A DNA stretch of 43,860 nucleotides from Acidobacteriaceae bacterium (GCA_027365415.1 DAHXNK010000006.1:1-43860); one strand, 5' to 3'. Numbered from the stretch's first letter, positions 18,255 to 27,286 are shown. Program-made: numbers and translations. The notes: generated from the letters alone by a model not told the origin.

Positions 18255-18665
18255 CTAACGCTTTTTTCCCGGCTCCCGCTGCGCGACCGGAACCATCGCC
18301 GGACGACGCAACGGCACCAGTCCCGGCACCGGAGACTGCGCCGCCTGCTGCACACGCGTCAACATCTCGGTGCGCACATAATCGACAAAACTCTGCATCT
18401 GGCGGTTCATCTCCTCCATGCGTTCGCGCATTTGCAGGATGATGCCGATCCCGGCAATGTTCACGCCCAGATCGCGCGCCAGATTCAAGATAAACTCCAG
18501 CCGTTCGAGATCTTCATCGGTGTAGAGCCGCGTGTTGCCATCGGAACGCGATGGCTTCAGCAGGCCTTCGCGCTCATACATGCGCAACGTCTGCGGGTGA
18601 ATCTCATACATCTCCGCCACCGACGAAATCATGTATGCGCCCTTTGATTTCCGTTTTGTCGGCAT
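18255..18665 (-). CDS. MerR-family transcriptional regulator, HspR-like
   Basis: The 136-residue protein has a winged helix-turn-helix (SSVAEMYEIHPQTLRMYERE, GLLKPSRSDGNTRLYTDEDL) followed by a dimerising helix (LGVNIAGIGIILQMRERMEEM) and a Pro/Arg-rich tail. The HPQTLRMYEREGLL pattern is that of HspR, the repressor of dnaK operons, rather than of metal-sensing MerR proteins; the tail has no cysteines. No dnaK, dnaJ or clpB gene is nearby, so its targets must be elsewhere or it regulates the glycosyltransferase immediately downstream. No HAIR-type inverted repeat was found upstream. Confidence 0.82.
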   Translation of the reverse strand: MPTKRKSKGAYMISSVAEMYEIHPQTLRMYEREGLLKPSRSDGNTRLYTDEDLERLEFILNLARDLGVNIAGIGIILQMRERMEEMNRQMQSFVDYVRTEMLTRVQQAAQSPVPGLVPLRRPAMVPVAQREPGKKR

Positions 18666-19154
18666 AGTCGTTTTGCCCCCTAGATATGAAGTCTCAAAAT
18701 AGGTTGTTCCGATCCAGGCCCGATCTACTCATTGGAGGAGCTTGGCTCAGACTAGCATGAGGTAAGCTCCAGGGGTAGAGATGCAGCTATGGCCTGTTAC
18801 CCCTGCGCGGATACGCAGCGCTACATATTTCCTCCCTCCTCGAACTCCAAAAATCCCCGACTGTGACGCACGGTCAAAATGCTCTGCTTTCTGATTGTGG
18901 TCGGCCACCGTTTTACGGGCTTCGGGCGTTTGCTGTCGTCTACCTTGACCATAAAATTGCGCTACAACCATTCGATTACTCCGCGTCGGGTTGGCTGGCT
19001 CGACAACGGAAGTTTGCTACATGGTATCCTGCCATGTCGTCGGTGTAGCAGTGGAAGCGTAGCGTAAAAAATCTGCGCTCCCGCAGAGTGTGCGCCTCAG
19101 GCGCGGATTCCGGCTGCAACGAATGATTCTGGATCACAAGGAGGCACCTCCGCT
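18666..19154. other. 489 bp gene-free region with several inverted repeats
   Basis: No reading frame here looks coding on either strand. Structure is visible instead. A perfect 8 bp inverted repeat CAGGGGTA/TACCCCTG lies at 18770-18777 and 18798-18805. A 6 bp repeat ACATGG-N7-CCATGT lies at 19019-19037. Two tandem hairpins lie at 19073-19086 (CTGCG/CGCAG) and 19092-19104 (GCGCC/GGCGC), and a short repeat GGAGG-CA-CCTCC at 19140-19151 covers the ribosome site of the receiver gene. The region must also contain the divergent promoters. The role of the repeats is not known. Confidence 0.45.
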
Positions 19155-19634
19155 ATGAAACGCCGCATTTTATTAGTTGATGATGAAGTGGCCATTTTGC
19201 TTGCGCTGAAGGCCGTTCTGGAGATCAATGGCTTTGCAGTGGAGACAGCGGCCTCTGTGCGCGAGGCCAAGGCCAAGCTGCGCACCTCAACCTTCCAGAT
19301 GGTCATCACCGATCTGCGCATGGAGGCGGACGAATCCGGATTGGAGGTGTTGCGCGCAGCAAAAAAGGCGGCCTATCAACCTGCCGTCGCCCTACTTACG
19401 GCTTTTCCTGAAGCGGATGACGGCTGGCGCGACGAAGGCGCAGATCAGGTACTGGTGAAGCCGATGAATACTCGCGAGATGCTGCGCCAAATCGAGGCGC
19501 TGCTGGCGAGCCATGAAGATAAAAAGCAGCGTGCTGCTGCTGTCGTGCCCGCGCTGGTTGCCAACGCCGCATCCACGCGCAAAGGCCAAGGCCGTGTCCA
19601 CCCACGCAAGATTTCCACGGCGCAGGCCCAATAG
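19155..19634 (+). CDS. stand-alone response-regulator receiver protein
   Basis: Residues 1-118 are a CheY-like receiver: acidic pocket D9-D10-E11, phospho-acceptor D53 (MVITDLRM), T82 (LLTAF) and K102 (VLVKPMN). The remaining 40 residues are basic and low complexity (Arg, Lys, Gln, Ala) with no DNA-binding or enzymatic output domain. Such proteins pass a phosphoryl signal by protein contact. No histidine kinase is adjacent, so the partner is unknown. The ribosome site AAGGAGG lies 10 bp before the ATG but is within a small inverted repeat, which could modulate access. Confidence 0.88.
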   Translation: MKRRILLVDDEVAILLALKAVLEINGFAVETAASVREAKAKLRTSTFQMVITDLRMEADESGLEVLRAAKKAAYQPAVALLTAFPEADDGWRDEGADQVLVKPMNTREMLRQIEALLASHEDKKQRAAAVVPALVANAASTRKGQGRVHPRKISTAQAQ

Positions 19635-19719
19635 CACACTCCTACTCCCACCGCCGAGACTCCCCGTGGAGCTTGCGGCCTTGCGCCTGTGTATGGATAT
19701 ACGAGGAAGAGATCAACCC

Positions 19720-20340
19720 GTGCTCAAATGGTTTACTTTTTCCGCGCTCTCCGCACTCCTGCTCAGTACCACGGCTTGCGTTACCCAGAGCAAGAAGGGC
19801 GGCGGAGAAGAGACGATGCATATTCACATGCCGATGGGTGGGCTGGAAGTCCATACCAACAGCTTGAGTCCTGCAAATCTTGGGTTGTCCGCCTATCCGG
19901 GAGCAATCCTGACGCATCTTCCACATAACAGTGACAACTCCGCCGATGTAGACATGCGCTTTGCGGGATGGCGCCTGCGGGTGCAGGTTTTGAATTACCA
20001 GAGCAGCGATTCGCGCAACACGATTGTCGCGTTCTACAAACAAGCACTGGCGCGTTATGGGGATGTCGTCACCTGTCAGAACAATAAGGCCATCGGGGAG
20101 CCGAGCAAAACCAAAGATGGACTGACCTGCAATAACGATTACAACTACAACATCAACCTCGATGCGAACTCCCGCGCCAGCAAGGACGCGCTCAAAAACA
20201 TGGCGGAAGCATCAAATACTGCAAGTCTGGAACTGCGCGCCGGTTCGCCCAACAATCAATACCTGGTTGTCTTTGACCCGTCCCTCCCTAAAACCGTAAC
20301 AACGTTTGTGCTGATGCATGTACAAGTGCCACACACATAA
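19720..20340 (+). CDS. hypothetical lipoprotein
   Basis: A GTG start at 19720, 8-9 bp after GAGGAAGAG, gives about 206 residues: a short hydrophobic signal (FSALSALLLSTTAC) with a clear lipobox ending at the Cys of TTAC. The mature part begins with a Lys/Gly linker and His/Met-containing segment (MHIHMPMG), then a region with the pattern LSAYPGA and a folded C-terminal domain. I do not recognise an enzyme. It resembles uncharacterised acidobacterial lipoproteins with a 'YPGA' motif, which I cannot verify here. An ATG at 19693 is in frame but lies before the ribosome site. It is 85 bp after the receiver gene and may share its transcript. Confidence 0.7.
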   Translation: MLKWFTFSALSALLLSTTACVTQSKKGGGEETMHIHMPMGGLEVHTNSLSPANLGLSAYPGAILTHLPHNSDNSADVDMRFAGWRLRVQVLNYQSSDSRNTIVAFYKQALARYGDVVTCQNNKAIGEPSKTKDGLTCNNDYNYNINLDANSRASKDALKNMAEASNTASLELRAGSPNNQYLVVFDPSLPKTVTTFVLMHVQVPHT

Positions 20341-20423
20341 GAAGCTCCCAAAGAAGAAGCCCCCGGAAGGCTGCGCTCCTTGCCGGGTTGCTCGCACTGT
20401 ACGCGCTGAGGTAGCTTCAAGGT

Positions 20424-21119
20424 ATGAAGATGCTCTGTCATCGCTGCGAAAACACGCTGGAGAACGACGCCAGTTTTTGTTCCCAGTGCGGAGCGCCGCA
20501 GCTACGCTTTACCCCACAGACAACCGACGCATTGCAGGAGTCGGGAACAGAAAATGGACACGACCACGTTTCCACGGGGAACGACAGAGGGGGCATCCAC
20601 GACAGAGAGAGCATCCAGTGGAAATCCGCCATTCAGATTGCCGCTCTGGTTTCGCTGGTTGTAGGACTGCTTTCGTCGATTTTGGCCGTGGGCAGTCTGT
20701 TGTGGGTGTTAAGCGGGGCGGTATTGGTGATTGCTCTCTATCATCGGCGCGTTCCCTACACCGTGCTCCAGCCGAGCCTAGGCGCGCGCATCGGCGTGGT
20801 CACAGGAACGATGACAGCCGCTATTGCAGTTGCTGGCAATACCCTGTTGCTTCTGGTGCAGCGCTACGGCCTGCACCAAGGGAAACTGCTCGATGCCACA
20901 CTGACCCGCACCTTTCAGCAGGCCATGAGCCGCGCCTCCGTAAGCGCAGAGGCGCAAACGCAAATGAATTCTGCCATCACGTTCATACTTTCTCCCGAAG
21001 GTCGAGCCGGAATGGTGCTGCTGGGGATGGCCTTCATTGCGTTCATCATTCTCATTCTCTCCATCGCCGGCGGCGTGCTGGGCGCGCGGTTTTACCGCAA
21101 ACTTCCTGTGCCGCGATGA
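20424..21119 (+). CDS. zinc-ribbon membrane protein of unknown function
   Basis: The 231-residue protein starts with a zinc ribbon, C5-x2-C8-x10-C19-x2-C22 (LCHRCEN, FCSQCGAP), followed by a polar linker of about 45 residues and then helices at about 70-110, 125-145 and 195-220. Zinc-ribbon membrane proteins of this kind are common and mostly uncharacterised. The segment between the second and last helices is polar and could face either side. It is 83 bp after the lipoprotein gene on the same strand and converges on rmuC. No catalytic motif is seen. Confidence 0.75.
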   Translation: MKMLCHRCENTLENDASFCSQCGAPQLRFTPQTTDALQESGTENGHDHVSTGNDRGGIHDRESIQWKSAIQIAALVSLVVGLLSSILAVGSLLWVLSGAVLVIALYHRRVPYTVLQPSLGARIGVVTGTMTAAIAVAGNTLLLLVQRYGLHQGKLLDATLTRTFQQAMSRASVSAEAQTQMNSAITFILSPEGRAGMVLLGMAFIAFIILILSIAGGVLGARFYRKLPVPR

Positions 21120-21218
21120 ATCTGTGCCGCGATGAGCGCGGCCACGCGGCGCTGGATGATTGCCACAGGACGGTGGATATTCCCCCACGCGTACCATTTG
21201 GTGCCCCAACACCAGACC

Positions 21219-22577
21219 CTATATCTTCGATGCAGGGTCATCTTCCGCGCCCGCGGCGAGGGCAAGCCCCTCGGAAGCGTCCTGCGTCTGCCAATCCTTC
21301 GCTTTTAGTTGACGCGTTGTCTCATGGAGCGGCTTCATTGGTTGCAGTTCGCTGCCACTCATTCCAAGTTTTTTCATATCGCGCGCCGCCGGAAAGACAC
21401 TCCGCTCCAATGAGCCAATCAGAGCGTCATAGCTTTCCACGCTTTTACTAATATTTTTTCCCAGCCCCGTCAGATGCCCCGTCGCAGTTACCAGCCGATC
21501 ATATATATCCTGCGCCTGCTTCACAATTTCTTTTGCCTTGCTACCACTCAAATCCTGTTGCCAGCCAAAGGCGGCAGCCTTCAGTAAAGCAATCAATGTT
21601 GTCGGTGTCGCAAAAATAATATTTTTATCCGCAGCATCTTCAAATAGCTTTGGATCGGCCTGTAGCGCGGCAAAATAATAAATGTCTCCGGGAATAAAGC
21701 AGACCGTTAAATCAATGAAATTTTCAGAGCCTTTTTCGTAGCGTCGTTTGGCCAGCCCCAGCGCGTGTGCGCGGATATTTTTTGCGTGTTCTTTCATCTT
21801 TTGCTGACGCAGACTTTCATCCGACGTTTCGGCTGCATCCAGAAAGCTGGTGACGGATGTTTTTGCGTCTACGATAATTTCGCGTCCGTTCGGCAAATGC
21901 ACAATCAGATCGGGACGGCTATCGTCCTGCGTGTGCTGCTCGGTAAAATCGCAGTGCTCGGTCATACCAGCCAGCTCGACCACGCGGCGCAGCACGATCT
22001 CTCCCCACTTTCCGGTAGTGCGCGTGTTCCGCAGCGCAGAGGACAGGGTCGTCGCCGCCTGTTGCAGGCTGGCCTGATCTTCGCCCAATTTCGCGAGTTG
22101 CTGTCCGAGTTGCGCGTAGGCTCCCTCTCGCTTTACCTCCAACTGCTGCGTCTGATCATTCAGCTTGTCCAGCGTTTCTTTGACGGGTTTCAACAACGTG
22201 TCGATGGCCTGTTGTTTGGCATCGAACTTTTCGGTGGCTTGGCCAAGAAATTGTTCGTTCGCGTTTTTTAGCGCCTTAGCGGCCAGTGCGTCGAAAGTAT
22301 CGGTGAGCTTCTTTTGTGCATCGTCCAGCATCTTTCGTTCATTGGCCAGCGATTGCTGCGCGGCCTTCAACTGCTCCTCGGAGCGCGTTTTTTCCATCTC
22401 CAGCGCGGACTTTTCCTTGCCCAGAGACTCCAGGGCTTTTTCCTGTTGCAGGTTCTTCTCGGCCAAATCTCTGGTGCGCTGCTGGCTGGCCGCCAGCGCT
22501 GCCCCCACGGAGGCTTTGCCCAGCCACCAGCCCACTCCAGCCGCTACCACCGCCATCACCACCGCAATTATGCTCAT
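21219..22577 (-). CDS. rmuC: DNA recombination protein RmuC
   Basis: From the ATG at 22577 the protein is 452 residues: one N-terminal membrane helix, a long coiled coil to about residue 130, then the RmuC core. Core motifs include TRTTGKWGEIVLRRVVELAG, PDLIVHLPNGREIIVDAKTS and CFIPGDIYYFAAL. RmuC is predicted to be a PD-(D/E)xK-like nuclease that limits recombination at inverted repeats; the GEI and DAK residues fit that fold. The open frame upstream to 22664 is Cys/Arg-rich and not family-like. The gene is divergent from acpP with about 250 bp between. Confidence 0.93.
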   Translation of the reverse strand: MSIIAVVMAVVAAGVGWWLGKASVGAALAASQQRTRDLAEKNLQQEKALESLGKEKSALEMEKTRSEEQLKAAQQSLANERKMLDDAQKKLTDTFDALAAKALKNANEQFLGQATEKFDAKQQAIDTLLKPVKETLDKLNDQTQQLEVKREGAYAQLGQQLAKLGEDQASLQQAATTLSSALRNTRTTGKWGEIVLRRVVELAGMTEHCDFTEQHTQDDSRPDLIVHLPNGREIIVDAKTSVTSFLDAAETSDESLRQQKMKEHAKNIRAHALGLAKRRYEKGSENFIDLTVCFIPGDIYYFAALQADPKLFEDAADKNIIFATPTTLIALLKAAAFGWQQDLSGSKAKEIVKQAQDIYDRLVTATGHLTGLGKNISKSVESYDALIGSLERSVFPAARDMKKLGMSGSELQPMKPLHETTRQLKAKDWQTQDASEGLALAAGAEDDPASKI

Positions 22578-22826
22578 CGAACCCCACTCCCCCCGCGAAA
22601 TATGCCCTTTGCACCACTCTAAGCCGATGCAACAATTTCGGCACCTCCACAGACAATCGCACATCTTCCGCCCACTTGCTTTACACTACCTAGAGGCGTC
22701 AGTACACTTGGAGTTTCGAGCAGCAGGAATGGCGATTGGAAGATTCATCGGCTGAATTGACTTTGGCTTCCATCCCTTCGGCTTTCATGATTTCAAAAAG
22801 ACCCAAAAGAAATTCAGGAGAGAGAA

Positions 22827-23069
22827 ATGGCAACGGACGAAAAAGTAAAACAGATTATCGTGGAGCAACTGCAAGTGGATGAGGCCGAAGTCACCCCCGG
22901 CGCGTCGTTTCAGGAAGACTTGGGCGCGGACTCGCTCGACGTGGTCGAGCTGGTGATGCAGTTCGAAGAGGCCTTCGACATCGAGATTCCCGACGAAGAC
23001 GCCGAGAAGATCAAGACCGTGCAGGATGCGATCACCTACATCAACGCGCACGCGAAGGGCGGCAAGTAG
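22827..23069 (+). CDS. acpP: acyl carrier protein
   Basis: The 80-residue acidic protein has the standard ACP fold and the phosphopantetheine site S36 in GADSLD. It carries growing acyl chains on the pantetheine arm in fatty-acid synthesis. The ribosome site GGAGAGAG precedes the ATG. It is followed, 2 bp after the stop, by fabF, the classical pair. A TTGACT at about 22756 in the 250 bp leader could be a -35 element, but no strong -10 is at the right distance. Confidence 0.97.
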   Translation: MATDEKVKQIIVEQLQVDEAEVTPGASFQEDLGADSLDVVELVMQFEEAFDIEIPDEDAEKIKTVQDAITYINAHAKGGK

Positions 23070-23071
23070 AC

Positions 23072-24319
23072 TTGAAGCGGCGTGTCGTCGTTACCGGACT
23101 GGGCCTCATCTGCGGCGTGGGCAATACGGCGCCGGAGATCTGGCGTAATTTGTTGGCGGGCCAAAGTGGCATGGCCCCCATCACGGCCTTTGATACGACT
23201 GGCTTCTCTGTCACCTTTGCGGCGGAAGTAAAAAACTTCGATCCTTATAGTTTCATTGACAAAAAAGAAGCGCGCAAAATGGGGCGCTTCATCCACTTTG
23301 CCGTGGCCGCCGCGCAGGAAGCAATGGATTCCTGCGGCTTGAAGATCACGCCAGAAAACTGTGAGCGCGTGGGCGTCCATATCGGCTCCGGTATTGGCGG
23401 CTTTGACGTAATTGAGCGAGAACACAGCGCCATGCTGGCGGGTGGCCCGCGCAAGATTTCCCCATTTTTTATTCCTGGAGCCATCGTCAATCTGGCCGCC
23501 GGACAAGTCAGCATCCGCTACGGAGCCAAGGGGCCGAATGAGGCCACGGCAACAGCCTGCACCACCAGCGCGCACTCCATCGGCAACGCCTACCGCACCA
23601 TTGAACGCGACGATGCCGACGTGATGATTGCCGGCGGCGCGGAGGCTGCCATCACTCCAATGGGCATTGGTGGATTTGCCGCCATGCGCGCGCTTTCCAC
23701 GCGCAATGACGACCCCACACATGCCTGCCGTCCCTTCGACAAAGACCGCGATGGCTTTGTCGTTGGCGAGGGAGCGGGCATTCTAATCCTGGAAGAACTG
23801 GAGCACGCCAAGGCGCGCGGCGCAAAGATTCTGGCCGAGATCATCGGCTATGGCATGAGTTCCGATGCCTACCACATCACCGGCATGGCCCCAGAGGGCG
23901 AGGGCTGCGCCCGCGCCATGAGCAGTGCCATTCGCAGCGCGGCAATTTTGCCAGAGCAGATCGACTACGTTAACGCCCATGCCACATCCACGCCGCTGGG
24001 GGACGCAATGGAGTCCAAAGCGATGGAAACGGTTTTTGGCGAACATGCCAGCAGTCACCGTCTCAAGATCAGCTCGACGAAATCTATGACCGGGCATCTG
24101 CTGGGCGGCGCGGGCGGTCTGGAGGCAGGCATCACCGTAATGGCGCTGCAAAATCAGATGCTACCCCCCACGGCCAACTTGGATCATCTGGATCCGGCCT
24201 GCCGCTTGGAATATATTGCCAAGAAGCCCCTCCCGGCCAAGGTGGAGATGGCGCTGTCAAACTCCTTCGGCTTCGGCGGCACCAACGGCTCTCTGGTCTT
24301 CCGTCGCTGGACGGAATAA
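23072..24319 (+). CDS. fabF: beta-ketoacyl-ACP synthase II
   Basis: The 415-residue protein shows the full thiolase-fold catalytic triad: C163 in TACTTSAHSIG, H303 in NAHATSTPLGD and H342 in KSMTGHLLGGAGG. It condenses malonyl-ACP with the growing acyl chain. The start is TTG at 23072, only 2 bp after the acpP stop; the start of the conserved sequence (KRRVVVTGLGL) leaves no room for another. Translation is probably coupled to acpP. The gene converges on miaA. Confidence 0.96.
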   Translation: MKRRVVVTGLGLICGVGNTAPEIWRNLLAGQSGMAPITAFDTTGFSVTFAAEVKNFDPYSFIDKKEARKMGRFIHFAVAAAQEAMDSCGLKITPENCERVGVHIGSGIGGFDVIEREHSAMLAGGPRKISPFFIPGAIVNLAAGQVSIRYGAKGPNEATATACTTSAHSIGNAYRTIERDDADVMIAGGAEAAITPMGIGGFAAMRALSTRNDDPTHACRPFDKDRDGFVVGEGAGILILEELEHAKARGAKILAEIIGYGMSSDAYHITGMAPEGEGCARAMSSAIRSAAILPEQIDYVNAHATSTPLGDAMESKAMETVFGEHASSHRLKISSTKSMTGHLLGGAGGLEAGITVMALQNQMLPPTANLDHLDPACRLEYIAKKPLPAKVEMALSNSFGFGGTNGSLVFRRWTE

Positions 24320-24358
24320 GCAACGACGGCCTCCACGCAACCGACTCCGCGAAGAAAA

Positions 24359-25384
24359 CTATGGTATCCCACGCACCGAATTTGCAATCAGAGCAAGCAT
24401 TGCGGCTTCGATAGCTGCGTCCTCGCCGAAGCCGCGCAGCCAATGCACCTCCGGCTCGCGACGAAACCACGTTGCCTGACGCTTGGCGTAGTTGCGATGG
24501 CCCTGCTGCGTGGCGGCGATGGCCACCTCGCGAGAGATTTCTCCACGCAGCAAGGCAGCGGCCTGTTTATATCCCAGCGAGGCCAGCGGCCAGCACTCCG
24601 GGCCGTAGCGATGCAGCAGCGCCTGGGTCTCTTCCACCAGGCCACGCGCAAACATGGCCGCAGCGCGATAATTGATGCGCGCATACAACTCCTCGCGGGA
24701 TGGATCGAGGCCGAGGCGCAGTACGCGAAAGCCGAGCAACGGCTCCCTGCCCGCGCTCCACACCTGGGAGATGGGCTGTCGCGCTGTTACGCAGACCTCC
24801 AGCGCTCGTGTCAGTTTGGGGGTGTCGTTGGGATGGATGCCTGCGGCGGAGCGTGGATCAAGACGCGCCAGCAGGCGATGCAAATAGGCGCTGCCTCGAT
24901 CTGCGGCGCGCTGGCGTAGACAATCTCGCAAGGCCTCCGAACGCGGCGGCGCTGCGGAAAGACCCTCCAGTAGTGCGCGAAGATAGAGTCCCGTGCCGCC
25001 GACCACAATCGGCAAACGTTGCCGCGCTGCAATCTGCCGCAACGCATCGCGAGCATCGCGGCTGTAATCGCCCGCCGTATACGGCGTTTCTGGAGAAACA
25101 ATGTCCAGCATGTGATGCGGGACGCGGGCGCGTTCCTCCAGCGTAGGCTTGGCCGCGCCGATCTCCAGATCGCGATAGACCGCGACGGAATCACAACTGA
25201 CAATTTCTCCGCGCAAGACCTCGGCAAGGCGTAAGGAGAGCGCCGTTTTTCCGCTGGCAGTCGCGCCCAGAAGAACGACGAGCAGTGGGAGCGATTCCAC
25301 AGGTGGATTCGCTTGCCCGGAATCAGCCTGCGGATTTTCCTCGGCTACCACAGCCTCCACCAGCGGGGAAGCAAGATGGCGCAT
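24359..25384 (-). CDS. miaA: tRNA dimethylallyltransferase MiaA
   Basis: MiaA adds the dimethylallyl group to A37 of tRNAs reading UNN codons. The protein has the P-loop GATASGKT, the following CDSVAVYRDLEIG and AKPT, the GGTGLYLRALLEG loop and the C-terminal HRNYAKRQATWFRR, all hallmarks. Starts are unclear. The ATG at 25384 gives 341 residues and overlaps the small upstream ORF; a GTG at 25351 overlaps that ORF's stop, and a GTG at 25300 would place the P-loop about 9 residues in, as usual for MiaA. It is the last gene of a tonB-small ORF-miaA run. Confidence 0.93.
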   Translation of the reverse strand: MRHLASPLVEAVVAEENPQADSGQANPPVESLPLLVVLLGATASGKTALSLRLAEVLRGEIVSCDSVAVYRDLEIGAAKPTLEERARVPHHMLDIVSPETPYTAGDYSRDARDALRQIAARQRLPIVVGGTGLYLRALLEGLSAAPPRSEALRDCLRQRAADRGSAYLHRLLARLDPRSAAGIHPNDTPKLTRALEVCVTARQPISQVWSAGREPLLGFRVLRLGLDPSREELYARINYRAAAMFARGLVEETQALLHRYGPECWPLASLGYKQAAALLRGEISREVAIAATQQGHRNYAKRQATWFRREPEVHWLRGFGEDAAIEAAMLALIANSVRGIP

Positions 25385-25485
25385 GCGCCTGCTCGCCACG
25401 CGCTGAACAGAAGAACCAGCAGCGCCAGCCAAAGCAATCCGATGGCCTGTCGGCGACGCAACTCCCGCTCGCCCTGCGTCCTCAT
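25345..25485 (-). CDS. 46-residue membrane peptide between tonB and miaA
   Basis: An ATG at 25485 overlaps the tonB stop (ATGA) and opens a 46-codon frame to TAG at 25345. The peptide has a basic N-terminus (ERELRRRQAIG), one hydrophobic helix (LLWLALLVLLFSAW) and an aromatic, basic tail (PRWWRLW). The positive-inside pattern and the exact ATGA overlap argue that it is a real gene. The same bases would also encode the N-terminus of a long-start MiaA in another frame, which favours a later miaA start. I have a recollection of similar short proteins ending in WWRLW in acidobacteria, unchecked. Function unknown. Confidence 0.55.
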   Translation of the reverse strand: MRTQGERELRRRQAIGLLWLALLVLLFSAWRAGACAILLPRWWRLW

Positions 25486-26609
25486 TGCGATCCGCCACCG
25501 TTAGGCTGCTCGTTGTAAAGAAAATAAAAACGCAGTGCGAGATACGGGCCTTTGAACGCTTTAGGCAGGGGCGGGAACGGCGCAGCCCCTGTGATGCCGC
25601 CCCAAGCAGCACGATCCAAAGATACGTCGCCGGAAGGCCCAATCAGTTGCATCTGCTTCACGCTGCCATCAGGTGTGATGATGAACTGAATGGCGACTTT
25701 GCCTTTTTTGAGCAGAGGCGCGCGCGCGGCCTCTGGAATCAAAATGTCCCAGCTTGATTGCGTGGCCTGGATCACCTGACGTAGATAGGGGCCAAAATCC
25801 ACGCCCAGCGTGTCACTCAGGATTTCGACACCGGAACCCAGGCCGGGGTGCGCAATCGGCGCGCCAGCGCCGTTGTTGCCCGATTGACCATTACTCTGAC
25901 TGCGGGCAGCATCCTTCTCTGCCTGACGAATCATCTCTCCCACGGACATGGGAGGACTGGCCTTTCGCAGAGCATTCTGGCTCCGCTGCACATTCGGCTT
26001 GGGCGCGGAGGGGGCATTCATCCGCGCCTGCTCTTGTGGCTTGGGGGCCGCAGGCAGCGCCTGCTGCTGTTGCTGTAAAGCCTGTTGCTGCGCGGGAGTC
26101 TGCTGCTGGGGCTGCTGGGGTTGGGGCGCTGCCTGCGTCGGCTGTGGAGCGGGCGCAGGTGGTGGCGCAGGATTCCCTGCGCGCTGCATGGCCTGCAACT
26201 CCGCCAGCGTCTTCTTGTCCAGCGTCGGATGCGCGGTCTGCGCGACCCGATCCTTGTCGGAAATGATGTTGGTCGACTTGGGCTTCTGCGCCTTCAAGCG
26301 GTCTGGAGGCAGGTTCAGATATGTAATCTGCTTGTCCCGCTTCGCAAGTACATCCGCCGGATTGACCACATACGGGCGATGAAAGAGGACATGCGGCCCG
26401 TAAGAGATAAACCAAAAGATAAAAATATGTAGAAGGATCGAGAGCCAGATGCCTTCGCGCACGCGAGCGCGGGAGCGATCATCCTCCAGATCGTCAATCA
26501 GGCTGATGAGTTCATGCTGCTCGTAGGAAGTGTAACGAGAGACGGCTCCGTCAAGCCGTGGATTCGTCGGGCGTTCGGGGGAACTCGGTGGTGTTTGTGT
26601 CGCAGCCAT
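25482..26609 (-). CDS. TonB-family energy-transducing protein
   Basis: From the ATG at 26609 the protein is about 375 residues. It has a charged cytoplasmic N-terminus, a single helix at about residues 55-75 (IWLSILLHIFIFWFISYG) and a long Pro/Gln/Ala-rich linker (runs of Q and PAP repeats). The C-terminal TonB-type domain follows, with VAIQFIITPDGSVKQMQLI then LDRAAWGGI and APFPPLP. TonB proteins pass proton-motive energy from ExbB/ExbD to outer-membrane receptors. No exbB or exbD is in the window, so it must use a distant pair. It may serve receptors such as the one at 1259-3598. Its stop overlaps the 46-residue ORF. Confidence 0.85.
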   Translation of the reverse strand: MAATQTPPSSPERPTNPRLDGAVSRYTSYEQHELISLIDDLEDDRSRARVREGIWLSILLHIFIFWFISYGPHVLFHRPYVVNPADVLAKRDKQITYLNLPPDRLKAQKPKSTNIISDKDRVAQTAHPTLDKKTLAELQAMQRAGNPAPPPAPAPQPTQAAPQPQQPQQQTPAQQQALQQQQQALPAAPKPQEQARMNAPSAPKPNVQRSQNALRKASPPMSVGEMIRQAEKDAARSQSNGQSGNNGAGAPIAHPGLGSGVEILSDTLGVDFGPYLRQVIQATQSSWDILIPEAARAPLLKKGKVAIQFIITPDGSVKQMQLIGPSGDVSLDRAAWGGITGAAPFPPLPKAFKGPYLALRFYFLYNEQPNGGGSQ

Positions 26610-26734
26610 ACACGAAAAATAGATAGACGAGCAGCTACGACCCACTGTATCTAGCAGGCCAGCGTTTCATCCCGTTTATATCTCTCATTGTCTCATCCTG
26701 CCGAGAAACCGGCATGTCCAAGAAAAAGAAACGG

Positions 26735-26740
26735 TAGAAT
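26735..26740 (+). promoter_or_regulatory. candidate -10 box (TAGAAT) for a leaderless mog-like mRNA
   Basis: TAGAAT (5 of 6 to consensus) ends 7 nt before the GTG at 26748, with no Shine-Dalgarno sequence in between. The spacing equals that at ligA. No clear -35 element is present. Confidence 0.4.
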
Positions 26741-26747
26741 CGACAGT

Positions 26748-27266
26748 GTGCATGCCATTGTCGTGACCGTGAGCGATTCCTGCTTTGCCAGGCAGCGCGA
26801 AGATATCTCCGGCCCCGCCGTTGGCCGCCAGCTTCAGCAGGCGGGGTTTACAGTCGCGCAAATTTTGATTGTCCCCGACGAAAAAGAACGCATTTGCGAG
26901 ACCCTTTGCCACGCTGCGAAACAGGCACGCCTGGTCGTTACCACTGGCGGCACGGGCATTGGCTCACGCGATGTAACTCCAGAGGCCACGCGCATGGTCT
27001 GCAACCGCATCCTTGATGGCGTTGCCGAGCGAATGCGCGCCATCGGCCAGAAAGATACGCCACTGGCCGCGCTGAGTCGCGCAGTCTGCGGCACCCGTGG
27101 CAGCGCGTTGATTCTGAACCTGCCGGGCAGTCCGCGTGGAGCCGTACACTCACTGGAGGCCGTTCTTCCGCTGCTTCCGCACGCGCTGGCGCTGTTGACT
27201 GGCAACACGGAGCATGATGCGAACGACGCAGACCACTCCACCCCGGCAATGCTGCCGGAAAAATGA
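26748..27266 (+). CDS. mog: molybdopterin adenylyltransferase-like protein (MogA/MoaB family)
   Basis: The protein (172 residues from the GTG at 26748; a TTG at 26688 adds 20 non-family residues) has the MoCF fold: VVTVSDSCF near the N-terminus, the pterin/nucleotide motif [17 protein letters not shown], and [23 protein letters not shown] near the end, split across its two usual segments. MogA adenylylates molybdopterin before metal insertion. No other molybdenum-cofactor gene is adjacent. The gene is divergent from tonB and followed 20 bp later by the VTT-domain gene. Confidence 0.85.
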   Translation: MHAIVVTVSDSCFARQREDISGPAVGRQLQQAGFTVAQILIVPDEKERICETLCHAAKQARLVVTTGGTGIGSRDVTPEATRMVCNRILDGVAERMRAIGQKDTPLAALSRAVCGTRGSALILNLPGSPRGAVHSLEAVLPLLPHALALLTGNTEHDANDADHSTPAMLPEK

Positions 27267-27286
27267 AGGCGAACCAATAGAACAAA

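Noticed and set aside
18747-19048. Small frames on both strands in the gene-free region (18747-18971 minus, 18863-19048 plus)
   Set aside because: No ribosome sites, no signal or fold, and atypical composition.
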